A stretch of DNA of 64,000 nucleotides from Rhodoferax sp. Lineage in GTDB: Bacteria > Pseudomonadota > Gammaproteobacteria > Burkholderiales > Burkholderiaceae_C. The notes beneath the pieces were generated by a model. That model was given only the letters and a program-made list of their open reading frames with translations. It had not been told where the DNA came from and did not search any database. The stretch spans positions 372,043-436,042 of the forward strand of contig JAGRPL010000014.1 in assembly GCA_019449595.1 (NCBI GenBank). Reading direction: 5' to 3'. Below, piece by piece: positions 1 to 8,546 of this stretch (its first letter is position 1; every line of letters starts with the position of its first letter). Made by a program: the position numbers and the translations under genes.

Positions 1-387
1 CTCGCTCACCCGCTGCTCCCAGTTCCAGCCGTCCAGGGTTTCAATCTCGCTTTGCATGGCGTCCAGGTCGCCGTGACCCAGGCAATACTCTTCAATCAGG
101 CCGATGACCCGCTCCAGGCCTGCCCGGACAGCCATGAAAACCGTCGCATTGGCATCCAGCTGGGGCTCCTGCGCCACGTAGGCCACGCGGGTGTTGCTCT
201 GCACCTGCAGGCTGCCGTCGTCGGGCTTTTCCATGCCCGCCAGGATTTTCAGGAGTGAGGATTTTCCGGCGCCGTTGCGGCCAATCAGGCCGACGCGCTC
301 TCCGGGTTCGAGGGAAAAACCAGCGTGGTCGAGCAGGGGGACGTGCCCAAACGCCAGCTGGGCGTCAAGTAAGGTAATCAGTGCCAT
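1..387 (-). CDS. uup: ABC-F ATPase Uup, N-terminal part (runs off left edge)
   Basis: Reading the minus strand from ATG at 387 gives 129 codons open to the edge. The protein begins MALITLLDAQLAFGHVPLLD, then has Walker A GRNGAGKSS and the VAYVAQEP Q-loop of a first ABC domain. The LDGWNWEQRV segment near the edge matches the Uup type of soluble ABC-F protein better than EttA. Uup-family proteins are ribosome-associated ATPases linked to translation and to transposon precise-excision phenotypes. The second ABC domain and the C-terminal coiled coil would lie outside. The start is the first ATG, and the DNA between it and the divergent MFS gene (388-503) is a short shared upstream region. Confidence 0.85.
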   Translation of the reverse strand, partial: MALITLLDAQLAFGHVPLLDHAGFSLEPGERVGLIGRNGAGKSSLLKILAGMEKPDDGSLQVQSNTRVAYVAQEPQLDANATVFMAVRAGLERVIGLIEEYCLGHGDLDAMQSEIETLDGWNWEQRVSE

Positions 388-503
388 GTGGCACCGATTA
401 TCCCTTGTCGCCCTGCAGGGCGGGTGCCAGAGCCCCTTCAACCCGCCCCGACCCGCGGCCGGCCTTGTAGGATCAACCCATCGCGGTCGCTTTTACTTCG
501 GGC

Positions 504-1739
504 ATGTTCAATCACGCATTCAACCATTCGCTCAGGCTGCTGTTCACCCGGCGCTTTGGCACGTTCTGGTTCGCCAGTCTGCTGTCCAACATTGGCACCT
601 GGGCGCAGCAGGTGGCCCAGCCCTGGTTGCTGCTCAGTCTGGGGGCGTCGCCGTTCTTGCTGGGGCTGGACAACTTCGCCATGGGCGCCCCGGTGCTGCT
701 GCTGACCCTGGTTGGCGGGGCGATGGCTGATGGCGGGGACCGCCGGCGCATCATCGTGATGTTCCAGTCGGTCCAGATGCTGTGCCCGATTCTACTGGTG
801 GGCTTGTTGCTGGCGGGCAAGGTGCAGCCCTGGATCGTGATCCTGCTGTCGCTGGTGGTGGGCGTTACGGACGCGCTGTCCATGCCGTCGTTCCAGTCGA
901 TTGTTCCGTCCATCGTCAGGCGTGAACAGATTCCTTCGGCCATTGCCCTGAACTCCACGCAGTTCAACCTGTCGCGCATTCTGGGGCCGGCCATTGCCGG
1001 GGTGCTGATGGCCAGTGTGGGCGCGGTGGGCGCCTTTGCCGTCAGTGCGGCGTCGTATGTGCCGTTCATTGTGGTGGCCATGTGGGTGCTGCCGCGGGTG
1101 GTTGCTACGGCTTCCCTGCGCCAGGGGCTGGACCACCGCAAGCTCGTGGCCAGCGTGAAGGAAATCGTGCACGAGCCCATGCTGCGTGGCGCCTTGCAGA
1201 CGGTCCTGACCAGTGCTTTCTTGTGTGCCCCGTTGATCACGTTTTGCCCGGTTCTGGTGAAAGAGGTTTTGCAGGGCGATGTGGGTCAGTTCAGTCTCAC
1301 GATGGGGGCCTTTGGCGTGGGGGGCTTGCTCGGTGCGATTGGGTTGCTGACCGTCGACCCGGGTAAGGACCGTCGGCCTTTGAGCTCGGCATTCGCACTG
1401 GTCTTTGGCGTGGTGGTGGTGCTTGCGGCGCTTAACCGCTGGTCCTGGGGCCTGCCGTTGCTCCTTGCGCTGGCCGGTGTGTCCATGACCGCCAGCAACG
1501 CCTCGGCCAATGCCCTGCTGCAGTCGGTGGCACCCGAGCGCATCCGCGGGCAAACCGTGAGCCTGTTCATGCTGGCCATGCGCGGTGGCCTTGCGCTGGG
1601 CGCCTTGGTGACCGGGGTGTCCGTCAATTTTCTGGGAGTGCGCGAGGCACTGGTGATCAACGGCGTGTTGGCGGTACTGGTGCACCTGTCGGCCCGCTCC
1701 GCATGGTTGCGTGCGCCACTGCCGAAACCGGCAGCGTGA
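504..1739 (+). CDS. MFS exporter (EntS/MFS_3-like), inner membrane
   Basis: The 411-residue protein is hydrophobic throughout, with about 12 predicted membrane segments. A major-facilitator motif A variant, GGAMADGGDRRR, lies at about residues 71-82 between helices 2 and 3. N-terminal sequence such as FASLLSNIGTWAQQVAQPWL resembles the MFS_3/enterobactin-exporter-like group, which are drug or metabolite effluxers. Substrate cannot be told from sequence. It stands alone: divergent from uup and convergent with mmsA, with an 11-bp perfect inverted repeat in the 3' gap. ATG at 504 is the first in-frame start before the first helix. Confidence 0.85.
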   Translation: MFNHAFNHSLRLLFTRRFGTFWFASLLSNIGTWAQQVAQPWLLLSLGASPFLLGLDNFAMGAPVLLLTLVGGAMADGGDRRRIIVMFQSVQMLCPILLVGLLLAGKVQPWIVILLSLVVGVTDALSMPSFQSIVPSIVRREQIPSAIALNSTQFNLSRILGPAIAGVLMASVGAVGAFAVSAASYVPFIVVAMWVLPRVVATASLRQGLDHRKLVASVKEIVHEPMLRGALQTVLTSAFLCAPLITFCPVLVKEVLQGDVGQFSLTMGAFGVGGLLGAIGLLTVDPGKDRRPLSSAFALVFGVVVVLAALNRWSWGLPLLLALAGVSMTASNASANALLQSVAPERIRGQTVSLFMLAMRGGLALGALVTGVSVNFLGVREALVINGVLAVLVHLSARSAWLRAPLPKPAA

Positions 1740-1746
1740 AATGCCT

Positions 1747-1781
1747 GACGGCCTTGCAACGCGTAGGTTGGCAAGGCCGTC
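1747..1781. repeat. Perfect 11-bp inverted repeat between convergent genes
   Basis: GACGGCCTTGC at 1747-1757 is repeated as its exact complement at 1771-1781, with a 13-base loop. It lies in the 59-bp gap between the ends of the MFS gene and mmsA. There is no U-tract on either strand, so it is a stable stem-loop that could act as a bidirectional 3'-end element rather than a textbook intrinsic terminator. Confidence 0.6.
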
Positions 1782-1798
1782 GGTAGCGCCAGCGGTGG

Positions 1799-3304
1799 TT
1801 ACCGGCTGCTCGGGAAGGCGAACACCGAGCCTTCGCGCACGCCGGCGGACGGCCAGCGCTGGGTGATGGTCTTGCGCTTGGTATAGAAGCGCACGGCGTC
1901 GGGGCCGTAGGCCGAGAGGTCGCCAAACAGGCTGCGCTTCCAGCCGCCAAACGAGTGGTAGGCCACAGGCACGGGCAGGGGCACGTTCACGCCTACCATG
2001 CCGACCTGGATGTTGTCGGTGAAGTAGCGGGCAGCCTCGCCGTCGCGGGTGAAGATGCAGGTGCCGTTGCCGTACTCGTGGGCGTCGATCAGGTCCATGC
2101 CTTCCTGCAGCGTCTTCACGCGCACCACGCCCAGCACCGGGCCGAAGATTTCTTCCTGGTAGATCACCATGCCGGGCTTGACGTTGTCAAACAGGCAGGG
2201 GCCCAGGAAGTAGCCGTCCGCGTGGCCGGCCACCTTGAGGCCGCGGCCATCCACCACCAGGGTGGCGCCTTCCTTCACGCCCTGGTCTACGTAGCCGCGC
2301 ACTTTCTCGAAGTGGGCCTTGGTGACCAGCGGACCCATGTCCATGCCGGGGGCAGTGCCGGGGCCGACCTGCATCTTGCTGATCTCGGTCTTCAGGCCGG
2401 CAATCACGGCGTCGGCCACGGCGTCGCCCACGGCCACCACCAGCGGAATGGCCATGCAGCGCTCGCCGCAGGAGCCGTAGGCCGCGCCCATCAACGCGTT
2501 GACGGCGTTGGGCACGTCGGCGTCGGGCATGACCACGGCGTGGTTTTTGGCGCCGCCCAGGGCCTGCACCCGCTTGCCGTGGGCGCAGCCGGTGGCGTAG
2601 ATGTATTCGGCAATGGGGGTGGAGCCGACAAAGCTGATGGCCTTGACGCGCGGATCGGTCAGCAGGGTGTCAACGGCCACCTTGTCGCCGTTGACCACGT
2701 TGAGCACGCCAGCGGGCAGGCCGGCTTCCAGCGCCAGTTCCGCAATGCGCAGCGTGCTGCTGGGGTCGCGCTCGGAGGGCTTCAAGACAAAGGTGTTGCC
2801 GCAGGCCACGGCCATGGGCCACATCCACAGCGGCACCATGGCCGGGAAGTTGAAGGGGGTGATGCCGGCGGTCACGCCCAGCGCCTGGAACTCGCTCCAG
2901 CTGTCGATGGCCGGGCCGGCGTTCTTGCTGTGCTCGCCCTTGAGCAGCTCAGGGGCGTAGCTGGCGTATTCCACATTCTCGATGCCGCGCTGCAGCTCGC
3001 CCATGGCGTCGGACAGCACCTTGCCGTGTTCGGCGGTGATCAGGGCGGCCAGCTCGTCGGCGTGCTCTTCCAGCAGGTTCTTGAGCTTGCTCATGACCCG
3101 CGCGCGCTTGAGCGGCGGGGTGTTGCGCCACGCCGGGTAGGCCGCCTGGGCCGAGGCGATGGCCTGCTCGACCGTGGCCTTCTCGGCCAGCAGCACGCGC
3201 TTTTCGGCCTGGCCGGTGGCGGGGTTGAAAACGTCTTGGGCGCGGCTGTCCGGGGTGACGATCTTGCCGTCGATCAGGTGGCCAATGGCGGGGAGCTGGG
3301 ACAT
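1799..3304 (-). CDS. mmsA: CoA-acylating methylmalonate/malonate-semialdehyde dehydrogenase
   Basis: The 501-residue aldehyde dehydrogenase has the family hallmarks: TPFNFP at 149-154, a [13 protein letters not shown] motif near 251-263 and the catalytic cysteine in GSCGERCMA (Cys283). The GAKNH...PDAD and RCMA combination is typical of MmsA enzymes, which turn (methyl)malonate semialdehyde plus CoA and NAD+ into propionyl-CoA or acetyl-CoA with loss of CO2. It lies 33 bp downstream of an omega-aminotransferase on the same strand. In this context it most likely completes beta-alanine (or valine/aminoisobutyrate) degradation. The family usually has about 500 residues, so it is full length. Confidence 0.93.
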   Translation of the reverse strand: MSQLPAIGHLIDGKIVTPDSRAQDVFNPATGQAEKRVLLAEKATVEQAIASAQAAYPAWRNTPPLKRARVMSKLKNLLEEHADELAALITAEHGKVLSDAMGELQRGIENVEYASYAPELLKGEHSKNAGPAIDSWSEFQALGVTAGITPFNFPAMVPLWMWPMAVACGNTFVLKPSERDPSSTLRIAELALEAGLPAGVLNVVNGDKVAVDTLLTDPRVKAISFVGSTPIAEYIYATGCAHGKRVQALGGAKNHAVVMPDADVPNAVNALMGAAYGSCGERCMAIPLVVAVGDAVADAVIAGLKTEISKMQVGPGTAPGMDMGPLVTKAHFEKVRGYVDQGVKEGATLVVDGRGLKVAGHADGYFLGPCLFDNVKPGMVIYQEEIFGPVLGVVRVKTLQEGMDLIDAHEYGNGTCIFTRDGEAARYFTDNIQVGMVGVNVPLPVPVAYHSFGGWKRSLFGDLSAYGPDAVRFYTKRKTITQRWPSAGVREGSVFAFPSSR

Positions 3305-3337
3305 GGGTGTCGGTCTTTCAGAAGGGGTGCCGGGCGG

Positions 3338-4729
3338 TCAGGCCGTGGCGTTCAGGGCTTCGCCCAGGGCGTTGATCAGGCTGTCGATTTCCGATTTTTC
3401 GATGATGAAGGGTGGGGCCAGTTGGATGGTATCGCCACCGTAGCGTACATAAAAGCCTTTATCCAGGCATTTCATGGCGATTTCATATGGCCGCTTGGCG
3501 GGCTCGCCGGGCACGGCGGCAATGGTGAAGCCGGCGGCCAGGCCGTAGTTGCGGATGTCCACCACATGCTTGGCGCCGCGCAGGCTGTGCACGGCCTGCT
3601 CGAAATAGGGTGCCAGGCTGGCGGCGCGTTCCACCATGTTTTCCTTCACCAGCACGTCCAGCGCGGCAATGCCGGCGGCGCAAGCCATGGGGTGGGCCGA
3701 GTAGGTGTAGCCGTGGGGGAATTCGACCAGGTACTCGGGGCCGCCCTGCTCCATGAAGGTGTCGTAGATTTCCTTCTTGGCCACCACGGCGCCCAGGGGC
3801 TGCGCGCCGTTGGTGATCTGCTTGGCCAGGTTCATGATGTCGGGCGTCACGCCAAAGGCGGCTGCGCCGGTGTAGGCGCCGCAGCGGCCAAAACCGGTGA
3901 TGACTTCGTCAAAGATCAGCAGGATGTTGTTGGCCGTGCAGATCTCGCGCAGGCGCTGCAGGTAGCCCACCGGCGGGATGACGACGCCGGCCGAGCCCGA
4001 GAACGGCTCGACGATGACGGCGGCGATGTTGGAGGCGTCGTGCAGTGCAATCAGGCGGGTCAGCTCATCGGCCAGGTTGGCGCCCATGGGCCCGTCCTGC
4101 GGTGGCATGCCCTTGTGGAAGGCGCCGGCTGCCGGCTGGGTGTGGGGCAGGTGGTCGGCCTCAATGCCCTGGCCAAAGGTCTTGCGGTTGCCGCCAATGC
4201 CGCCCACCGAGATGCCGCCGAAGTTCACACCGTGGTAGCCCTTCTCTCGGCCGATCAGCCGGGTCTTGGTGCCCATGCCCTTGGCGCGCCAGTAGGCGCG
4301 GGCCATCTTGAGCGAGGTGTCGGCCGACTCGGAGCCGGAGCCGGTGAAGAACACGTGGTCCAGCCCCGCCGGGGTGAGGTCGTGGATCTTGTTGGCCAGC
4401 GCAAACGACAGCGGGTGGCCGAACTGGAAGGCGGGGGCGTAGTCCAGCGTGGCAATCTGGCGGCTCACCGCCTCGGTGATTTCGGGGCGGGCGTGGCCCA
4501 GGCCGCAGCACCACAGGCCCGAGAGGCCGTCGAGCACCTTGCGGCCGTTGCTGTCGGTGTAGTAGGCGCCTTCGGCGCTGACCAGCATGCGCGAACCCTG
4601 GCCTGCCTGCGCCTTGAAGTTGCGGTTGCCGGTAAAGGGCATCCAATGCGCGTCCAGCCAGGCGGCGTCGCGGGGGTAGGCGCTGGTGCTGGTGACGGCG
4701 GGTGACGCGGCGGTGTCGTTGAGCTTCAT
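3338..4729 (-). CDS. Class III omega-amino acid (beta-alanine-type):pyruvate aminotransferase
   Basis: A 463-residue PLP enzyme of fold type I, class III. Visible are FTGSGSESADTSLKMARAYW in the cofactor-phosphate region, LIFDEVITGFGR with the PLP-ring aspartate, and the Schiff-base lysine in LAKQITNGAQPLG. Its closest recognisable relatives are beta-alanine:pyruvate and other omega-amino acid transaminases. With mmsA directly downstream it would make malonate semialdehyde for conversion to acetyl-CoA. I chose ATG 4729 (MKLNDTAAS) because a GGAG sits 7 bases upstream; a longer frame back to 4774 lacks such a site. The divergent LysR gene is the likely regulator. Exact amino donor is inferred from context only. 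Confidence 0.88.
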   Translation of the reverse strand: MKLNDTAASPAVTSTSAYPRDAAWLDAHWMPFTGNRNFKAQAGQGSRMLVSAEGAYYTDSNGRKVLDGLSGLWCCGLGHARPEITEAVSRQIATLDYAPAFQFGHPLSFALANKIHDLTPAGLDHVFFTGSGSESADTSLKMARAYWRAKGMGTKTRLIGREKGYHGVNFGGISVGGIGGNRKTFGQGIEADHLPHTQPAAGAFHKGMPPQDGPMGANLADELTRLIALHDASNIAAVIVEPFSGSAGVVIPPVGYLQRLREICTANNILLIFDEVITGFGRCGAYTGAAAFGVTPDIMNLAKQITNGAQPLGAVVAKKEIYDTFMEQGGPEYLVEFPHGYTYSAHPMACAAGIAALDVLVKENMVERAASLAPYFEQAVHSLRGAKHVVDIRNYGLAAGFTIAAVPGEPAKRPYEIAMKCLDKGFYVRYGGDTIQLAPPFIIEKSEIDSLINALGEALNATA

Positions 4730-4846
4730 GGCAACTCCAGGTGGGCCCGCTGGGCGGGTAGGGCAAATGGACAAACAGGAAAGCGGATTGTCAGCCGCTC
4801 TGTTACTCTTATAAAGTCACAAATATCGCTATTTAGTTGCCAATTT

Positions 4847-5776
4847 ATGCAAACAAAGAACCGCGCCGTGCTGGGTCAGATCAGCGACATGGACCTGCGC
4901 CTGCTGCGGGTGTTCCGCGCCGTGGTGGACTGCGGTGGCATGGCGGCGGCGGAGCTGGAGCTGAACATCGGCACCTCCACCGTGAGCCGCCACATCAAGG
5001 ACCTGGAAACACGCCTGGGCCTGACGCTGTGCCGGCGCGGGCGGGCCGGCTTTGCCCTGACGCCAGAGGGTGAAAAGATCTACGCCGAATCGGCGCGCCT
5101 GCTGGCCTCCACCGATGCCTTTCGCGCCAGCGTGGACGAAATCCACCGCCGCATGGGCGGGCAGCTGCACATCGCCGTGTTCGACAAGACGGCCAGCAAC
5201 CCGCACGCCCACATCGCCCAGGCCATTGCCCTGTTCACGCAGCAGGCGCCCGATGTGGCGCTGAACCTGCACGTGGCCACCCTGACGGCCATCGAGCGCG
5301 GAGTGCTCGACGGCCAGTACCAGATCGGCATCATTCCCGGCCACCGCAGCTCCGACCTGCTGGAGTACACGCCCCTGTTCGACGAGGCCATGTCGCTGTA
5401 CTGCGGCCAGAGCCACCCGCTGTACCGGGAAGAGCCGGTGCCCCTGAACTGGGACAGCCTGCGCGAACAGCGCTTTGCCGGCCTGGGCTACCACTCCCCC
5501 AACATGGACGTGACGCAGCGCGCGCGCCTGCCGCGCAGCGCCACGGGCTTTGACCAGGAGTCCATCGCCACCCTGATCCTGTCGGGCCAGTTCCTGGGTT
5601 TTTTGCCGGACCACTACGCCGAGAGCTTTGTGCGGGCCGGCCAGATGCGGGCCATCCAGCCCGAGGTCCTGCGCTACGACTGCCAGTTCTTCGCCATCAC
5701 CCGCCGCTCGCCGCAACCGGCGCGGGCGACGCGGGCGTTTCAGGCGTGCCTGGCGCAGGCCCACCCGGCGGCGTAG
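4847..5776 (+). CDS. LysR-family regulator, divergent from the aminotransferase/mmsA pair
   Basis: A 309-residue LysR-type regulator: N-terminal winged HTH (MDLRLLRVFRAVVDCGGMAA, then STVSRHIKDLETRLG) followed by a periplasmic-binding-protein-like effector domain. An alternative start at 4889 gives the common MDLRLLRVFR beginning. No clear Shine-Dalgarno decides between them. It is transcribed away from the aminotransferase across a gap of about 118 bp, the usual geometry for a LysR protein that controls its neighbour. It is therefore probably a regulator of beta-alanine-type amino acid use. Its 3' end overlaps the convergent transglutaminase-like gene by 80 bp. Confidence 0.88.
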   Translation: MQTKNRAVLGQISDMDLRLLRVFRAVVDCGGMAAAELELNIGTSTVSRHIKDLETRLGLTLCRRGRAGFALTPEGEKIYAESARLLASTDAFRASVDEIHRRMGGQLHIAVFDKTASNPHAHIAQAIALFTQQAPDVALNLHVATLTAIERGVLDGQYQIGIIPGHRSSDLLEYTPLFDEAMSLYCGQSHPLYREEPVPLNWDSLREQRFAGLGYHSPNMDVTQRARLPRSATGFDQESIATLILSGQFLGFLPDHYAESFVRAGQMRAIQPEVLRYDCQFFAITRRSPQPARATRAFQACLAQAHPAA

Positions 5777-7004
5777 TGGCGCCGGGCAACTCCGGCAGCG
5801 GCTCGTAGCCGAACAGGTAGGGCACCACGCGGTAGCCCAGCAGCATGCCGCCCTTGTCCGGGGTGGCGCTCAGGCGCTCGTAGTCTTGCGGGCTCAGCGG
5901 CTTGTGCTTTGCGAAGTCGCGGCGGCGGTTGAACACGCCGTGGCGCCACTGGAACACCTCGCTGAGTTTTTCCTGGTAGCTGTAGTAGTGGTTGTTGTCG
6001 TTGTAGTAGTCGTCAAACCGGTTGCGCCCCAGGTAGATGGCGTTGGAGCCTTCGTAGCCGGTGCGCTGGTAGGTCTGGGCGTCGGTGTTGAGCAGGTAGA
6101 TCCAGTCGCCGGGGACGAAGTTGTCGGAGGCCACGCCTTCCACCATGCGCAGCAGCTTGCCGGGGCGTTGCAGTTCCTCGGCCTCGAAGTCGGGCTCGAA
6201 GCTCCACATGCGCCCGGGCTCCACGTCCACCAGGGGCTCCTGGTCGGCCAGCAGGCGCTGCGCCACGCGCCGTGCCGTCTCGGGGTCGTTCTTGACGCGG
6301 CGGTAGTAATCCAGCGTGCCCTGGGCGAACACGATCTTGGTGGCGGTGTAGCAGCCGATGCTGTATTTGTCCTGTTGGAAAAACAGGTCGTTCAGGGCTT
6401 CGTGCAACGCCACGTCGGGCAGGGGTGTTCCCTGGTGCCAGTAGCGGGTGTTCCATTCGGCGGCGTCGCCGTCGGGCCAGCCCCAGTGCAGGACTTCGGC
6501 CCACATCACGGTCGTCTGGCGCACGCCCACGTGGTCGATCAGGGCCTGCACGTCACAGGCCTGCTCCCGGAACTCGGTCAGGCGGCCCGGGTGCAGCAGG
6601 GCCAGCACGATTTCCTTGCGCGACACGGTCTTCAGCGGGCGCGTTTCCTGGTCGCTGACGGGAACCTGCACCTCTTCGTCCTGGATGGCCAGTTCCGGGC
6701 GCCAGGCCAGGTACAGGGTGCGGGTGTTCTCGCCCGTGCCGGCCAGCGCGTAGGTGACCTGCCCGCGGGGCTGGTCCACGCGCACCTGGACCAGGTGCGC
6801 GGGAATGCCGAGATCCAGGAGGTAGTGCGCCATGGCCGCGCGCAGCGGCTCCAGCCGGTCCGGGGCGCAGGTGTAGCGCACGCCGTAGGCCGGCATGCCG
6901 GGGGCTTCCTGTGCCTGCGCACCGGCGGCGCCGGCCAGGGTTAACAGGGACACCAACAGGGCGGTGAACAAGGTGTGCGGGCGCGCCGCAGAAAATCCGG
7001 TCAA
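5697..7004 (-). CDS. Exported Tgl-like protein-glutamine gamma-glutamyltransferase candidate
   Basis: A 435-residue protein from a TTG at 7004 with GGAG 8 bases upstream. Longer frames up to a GTG at 7100 would begin inside the dadA terminator, so the TTG is preferred. Residues 1-31 form a signal peptide (hydrophobic LFTALLVSLLTLAGAAG, cleavage after AQAQ). The core carries SIGCYTATKIVF, NFVPGDWIYLLN and YEGSNAIYLGRNRF. These line up with the Bacillus spore transglutaminase Tgl pattern of a cysteine followed by ATA-I/V, then PGD-x-x-Y-x-x-N, then W/Y-x-G-x-N-x-I-x-L-G. The putative catalytic cysteine is in SIGC. The C-terminus is Pro/Ala/Gly-rich. Enzyme activity is an inference from these motifs. 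Confidence 0.6.
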   Translation of the reverse strand: MTGFSAARPHTLFTALLVSLLTLAGAAGAQAQEAPGMPAYGVRYTCAPDRLEPLRAAMAHYLLDLGIPAHLVQVRVDQPRGQVTYALAGTGENTRTLYLAWRPELAIQDEEVQVPVSDQETRPLKTVSRKEIVLALLHPGRLTEFREQACDVQALIDHVGVRQTTVMWAEVLHWGWPDGDAAEWNTRYWHQGTPLPDVALHEALNDLFFQQDKYSIGCYTATKIVFAQGTLDYYRRVKNDPETARRVAQRLLADQEPLVDVEPGRMWSFEPDFEAEELQRPGKLLRMVEGVASDNFVPGDWIYLLNTDAQTYQRTGYEGSNAIYLGRNRFDDYYNDNNHYYSYQEKLSEVFQWRHGVFNRRRDFAKHKPLSPQDYERLSATPDKGGMLLGYRVVPYLFGYEPLPELPGATTPPGGPAPGTPETPASPAPVAASGG

Positions 7005-7046
7005 ATCGATACTCCGCCCGCCACGCGGACCGATCCGCGGTGGCTC

Positions 7047-7076
7047 AAAAAAAGAAACCATCCGTGCGATGGTTTC
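7047..7076 (-). terminator. Intrinsic terminator of dadA
   Basis: On the minus strand a 9-bp stem (GAAACCATC, arms 7068-7076 and 7054-7062) with a 5-base loop is followed by seven U residues (7047-7053). It lies 58 bp beyond the dadA stop and separates dadA from the transglutaminase-like gene. Confidence 0.85.
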
Positions 7077-7134
7077 CGCCGAGCATACCTGCTCCGGCAC
7101 CGGGGTCGGGCCCCGGCGAGGCGGGTGCGGGCGC

Positions 7135-8460
7135 TTACACCCCGTAGAAGCTGAACGCCATCTCGGGTCGGCGTCCGCTGACCAGCTCGGCCAAGGCCTT
7201 GCCGGAGCCGGCGCCGTGCGTCCAGCCCAGCGTGCCGTGGCCGGCGTTGACCCACAGCCCGGTCACCCGGGTCTTGCCGATGTAGGGGATGTTGGTGGGC
7301 GTGGCCGGGCGCAGACCGGTCCAGAAGTTGGGGGCGCCGCCCTGCTCGGCACTGCGGGTGTCGCATACGCCCGGAAACACCTCTTCCACCCGGCGCGCCA
7401 GCATGGCGCAGCGTGCCTGGGCCAGCGGTGTGTCCAGTGACAAGTCGTAGCCTCCGACCTCGATGGTGCCGGCAATGCGCAGCGTGTCGCCCAGGCGGCT
7501 CATGGCGCACTTGACCGAGTCGTCGAGCAGGCTGACCTGCGGTGCCTGTTCCGGCTTGAGGATCTGGAAGGTGGCGCTGTAGCCTTTGCCGGGGTAGATG
7601 GGCAGGTCCACACCCACGGTGCGCAGCAGCGGCGCCGTGTAGGAGCCGCAGGCCACCACCACCTGGTCGGCCTGAAGCCGTTCTGTTTTTTGGGTGCCTT
7701 TTGGGCCTGCAGCCTCCGTACCGATTGCGCGGACAGCTGCGGATTTGATAGCGCCGCCGATCACTTCCAGCCCCTCGACGCCGTGGTTGTAGCGGAACTG
7801 CACGCCGCGCGCGGCGCAGCGCCGGGCCAGCTCCTGGGTGAACACGCGGGCGTCGCCGGACTCGTCGCTGGGGGTGAAGGTGCCGCCGACGATGTGGTCC
7901 GCGAACGGGCGGAAGGCGGGTTCGATGCGCAGCAGCGCGTCGCGGCTCACCACCTGGCGGTTCACGCCGTACTTGCGCATCAGCGCGGCAGCGTCACCGG
8001 CGGTATCGAAGGATTTCTGGTCCGTGTAGTAGTGGGCAATGCCGCGCTCCAGGCGCTGGTAGGTGATGCCGGTGTCGGCCACGATGTCCTTCAGCGCGGT
8101 GTGGCTGTAGGCGCCCAGGGCCACCAGCTGCTGCACGTTTCGCTCGAACGCGCCGTCGTTGCAGTTGGCCAGGAACTGCAGGCCCCAGCGCCATTGCTGC
8201 CAGCCCTCGCCCAGCGGCAGCTGGGGGCGAAACAGCAGGGGCGCTTCCTTGCTGAACATCCACTTCAGCGCCTTGAGCGGCGCGTCGCGGTTGGCCCAGG
8301 GTTCGCAGTAGCTCACCGAAATCTGGGCCGCATTGGCAAAGCTGGTTTCCAGTGCGGCATCGGCCTGGCGGTCCACGACCGTGACCTCATGTCCGTGTTC
8401 GGCCAGATGCCATGCCGTGCTGATGCCAATGATGCCTGCGCCCAAAACTAAGATTTTCAT
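7135..8460 (-). CDS. dadA: D-amino acid dehydrogenase, small (FAD) subunit
   Basis: The 441-residue flavoprotein starts MKILVLGAGIIGISTAWHLA, a Rossmann FAD-binding motif with GAGIIG at 7-12, followed by a DAO-fold body. Near the C-terminus it has TGLRPATPTNIPYIGKT and VNAGHGTLGWTHGAGSGK, which are DadA signatures. DadA oxidises D-amino acids, mainly D-alanine, to 2-oxo acids at the membrane and feeds electrons to quinones. No alanine racemase (dadX) is next to it. The divergent ArgP-like regulator is 86 bp away and probably controls it. Ends in a clear intrinsic terminator. Confidence 0.92.
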   Translation of the reverse strand: MKILVLGAGIIGISTAWHLAEHGHEVTVVDRQADAALETSFANAAQISVSYCEPWANRDAPLKALKWMFSKEAPLLFRPQLPLGEGWQQWRWGLQFLANCNDGAFERNVQQLVALGAYSHTALKDIVADTGITYQRLERGIAHYYTDQKSFDTAGDAAALMRKYGVNRQVVSRDALLRIEPAFRPFADHIVGGTFTPSDESGDARVFTQELARRCAARGVQFRYNHGVEGLEVIGGAIKSAAVRAIGTEAAGPKGTQKTERLQADQVVVACGSYTAPLLRTVGVDLPIYPGKGYSATFQILKPEQAPQVSLLDDSVKCAMSRLGDTLRIAGTIEVGGYDLSLDTPLAQARCAMLARRVEEVFPGVCDTRSAEQGGAPNFWTGLRPATPTNIPYIGKTRVTGLWVNAGHGTLGWTHGAGSGKALAELVSGRRPEMAFSFYGV

Positions 8461-8510
8461 GGGGCAGAGTGTCGTGGAATTGGCGTTGCAGTAAAAGCTG
8501 AATTACAGAG

Positions 8511-8535
8511 TTTGCTAAAACATTAGTTTTGCTAA
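8511..8535. promoter_or_regulatory. Repeated TTTGCTAA sites between dadA and the ArgP-like gene
   Basis: TTTGCTAA occurs at 8511-8518 and again at 8528-8535, 17 bp apart start to start, inside an AT-rich partly palindromic stretch of the divergent intergenic region. The spacing and position suit a LysR-family operator, but this is pattern inference only. Confidence 0.4.
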
Positions 8536-8546
8536 TAATCAGGCCA

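Noticed and set aside
1955..4705. A 916-codon open frame on the plus strand opposite mmsA and the aminotransferase
   Set aside because: Its His/Gly/Val-rich composition is what high-GC codon bias produces on the opposite strand, and both genes on the minus strand have complete family motifs.
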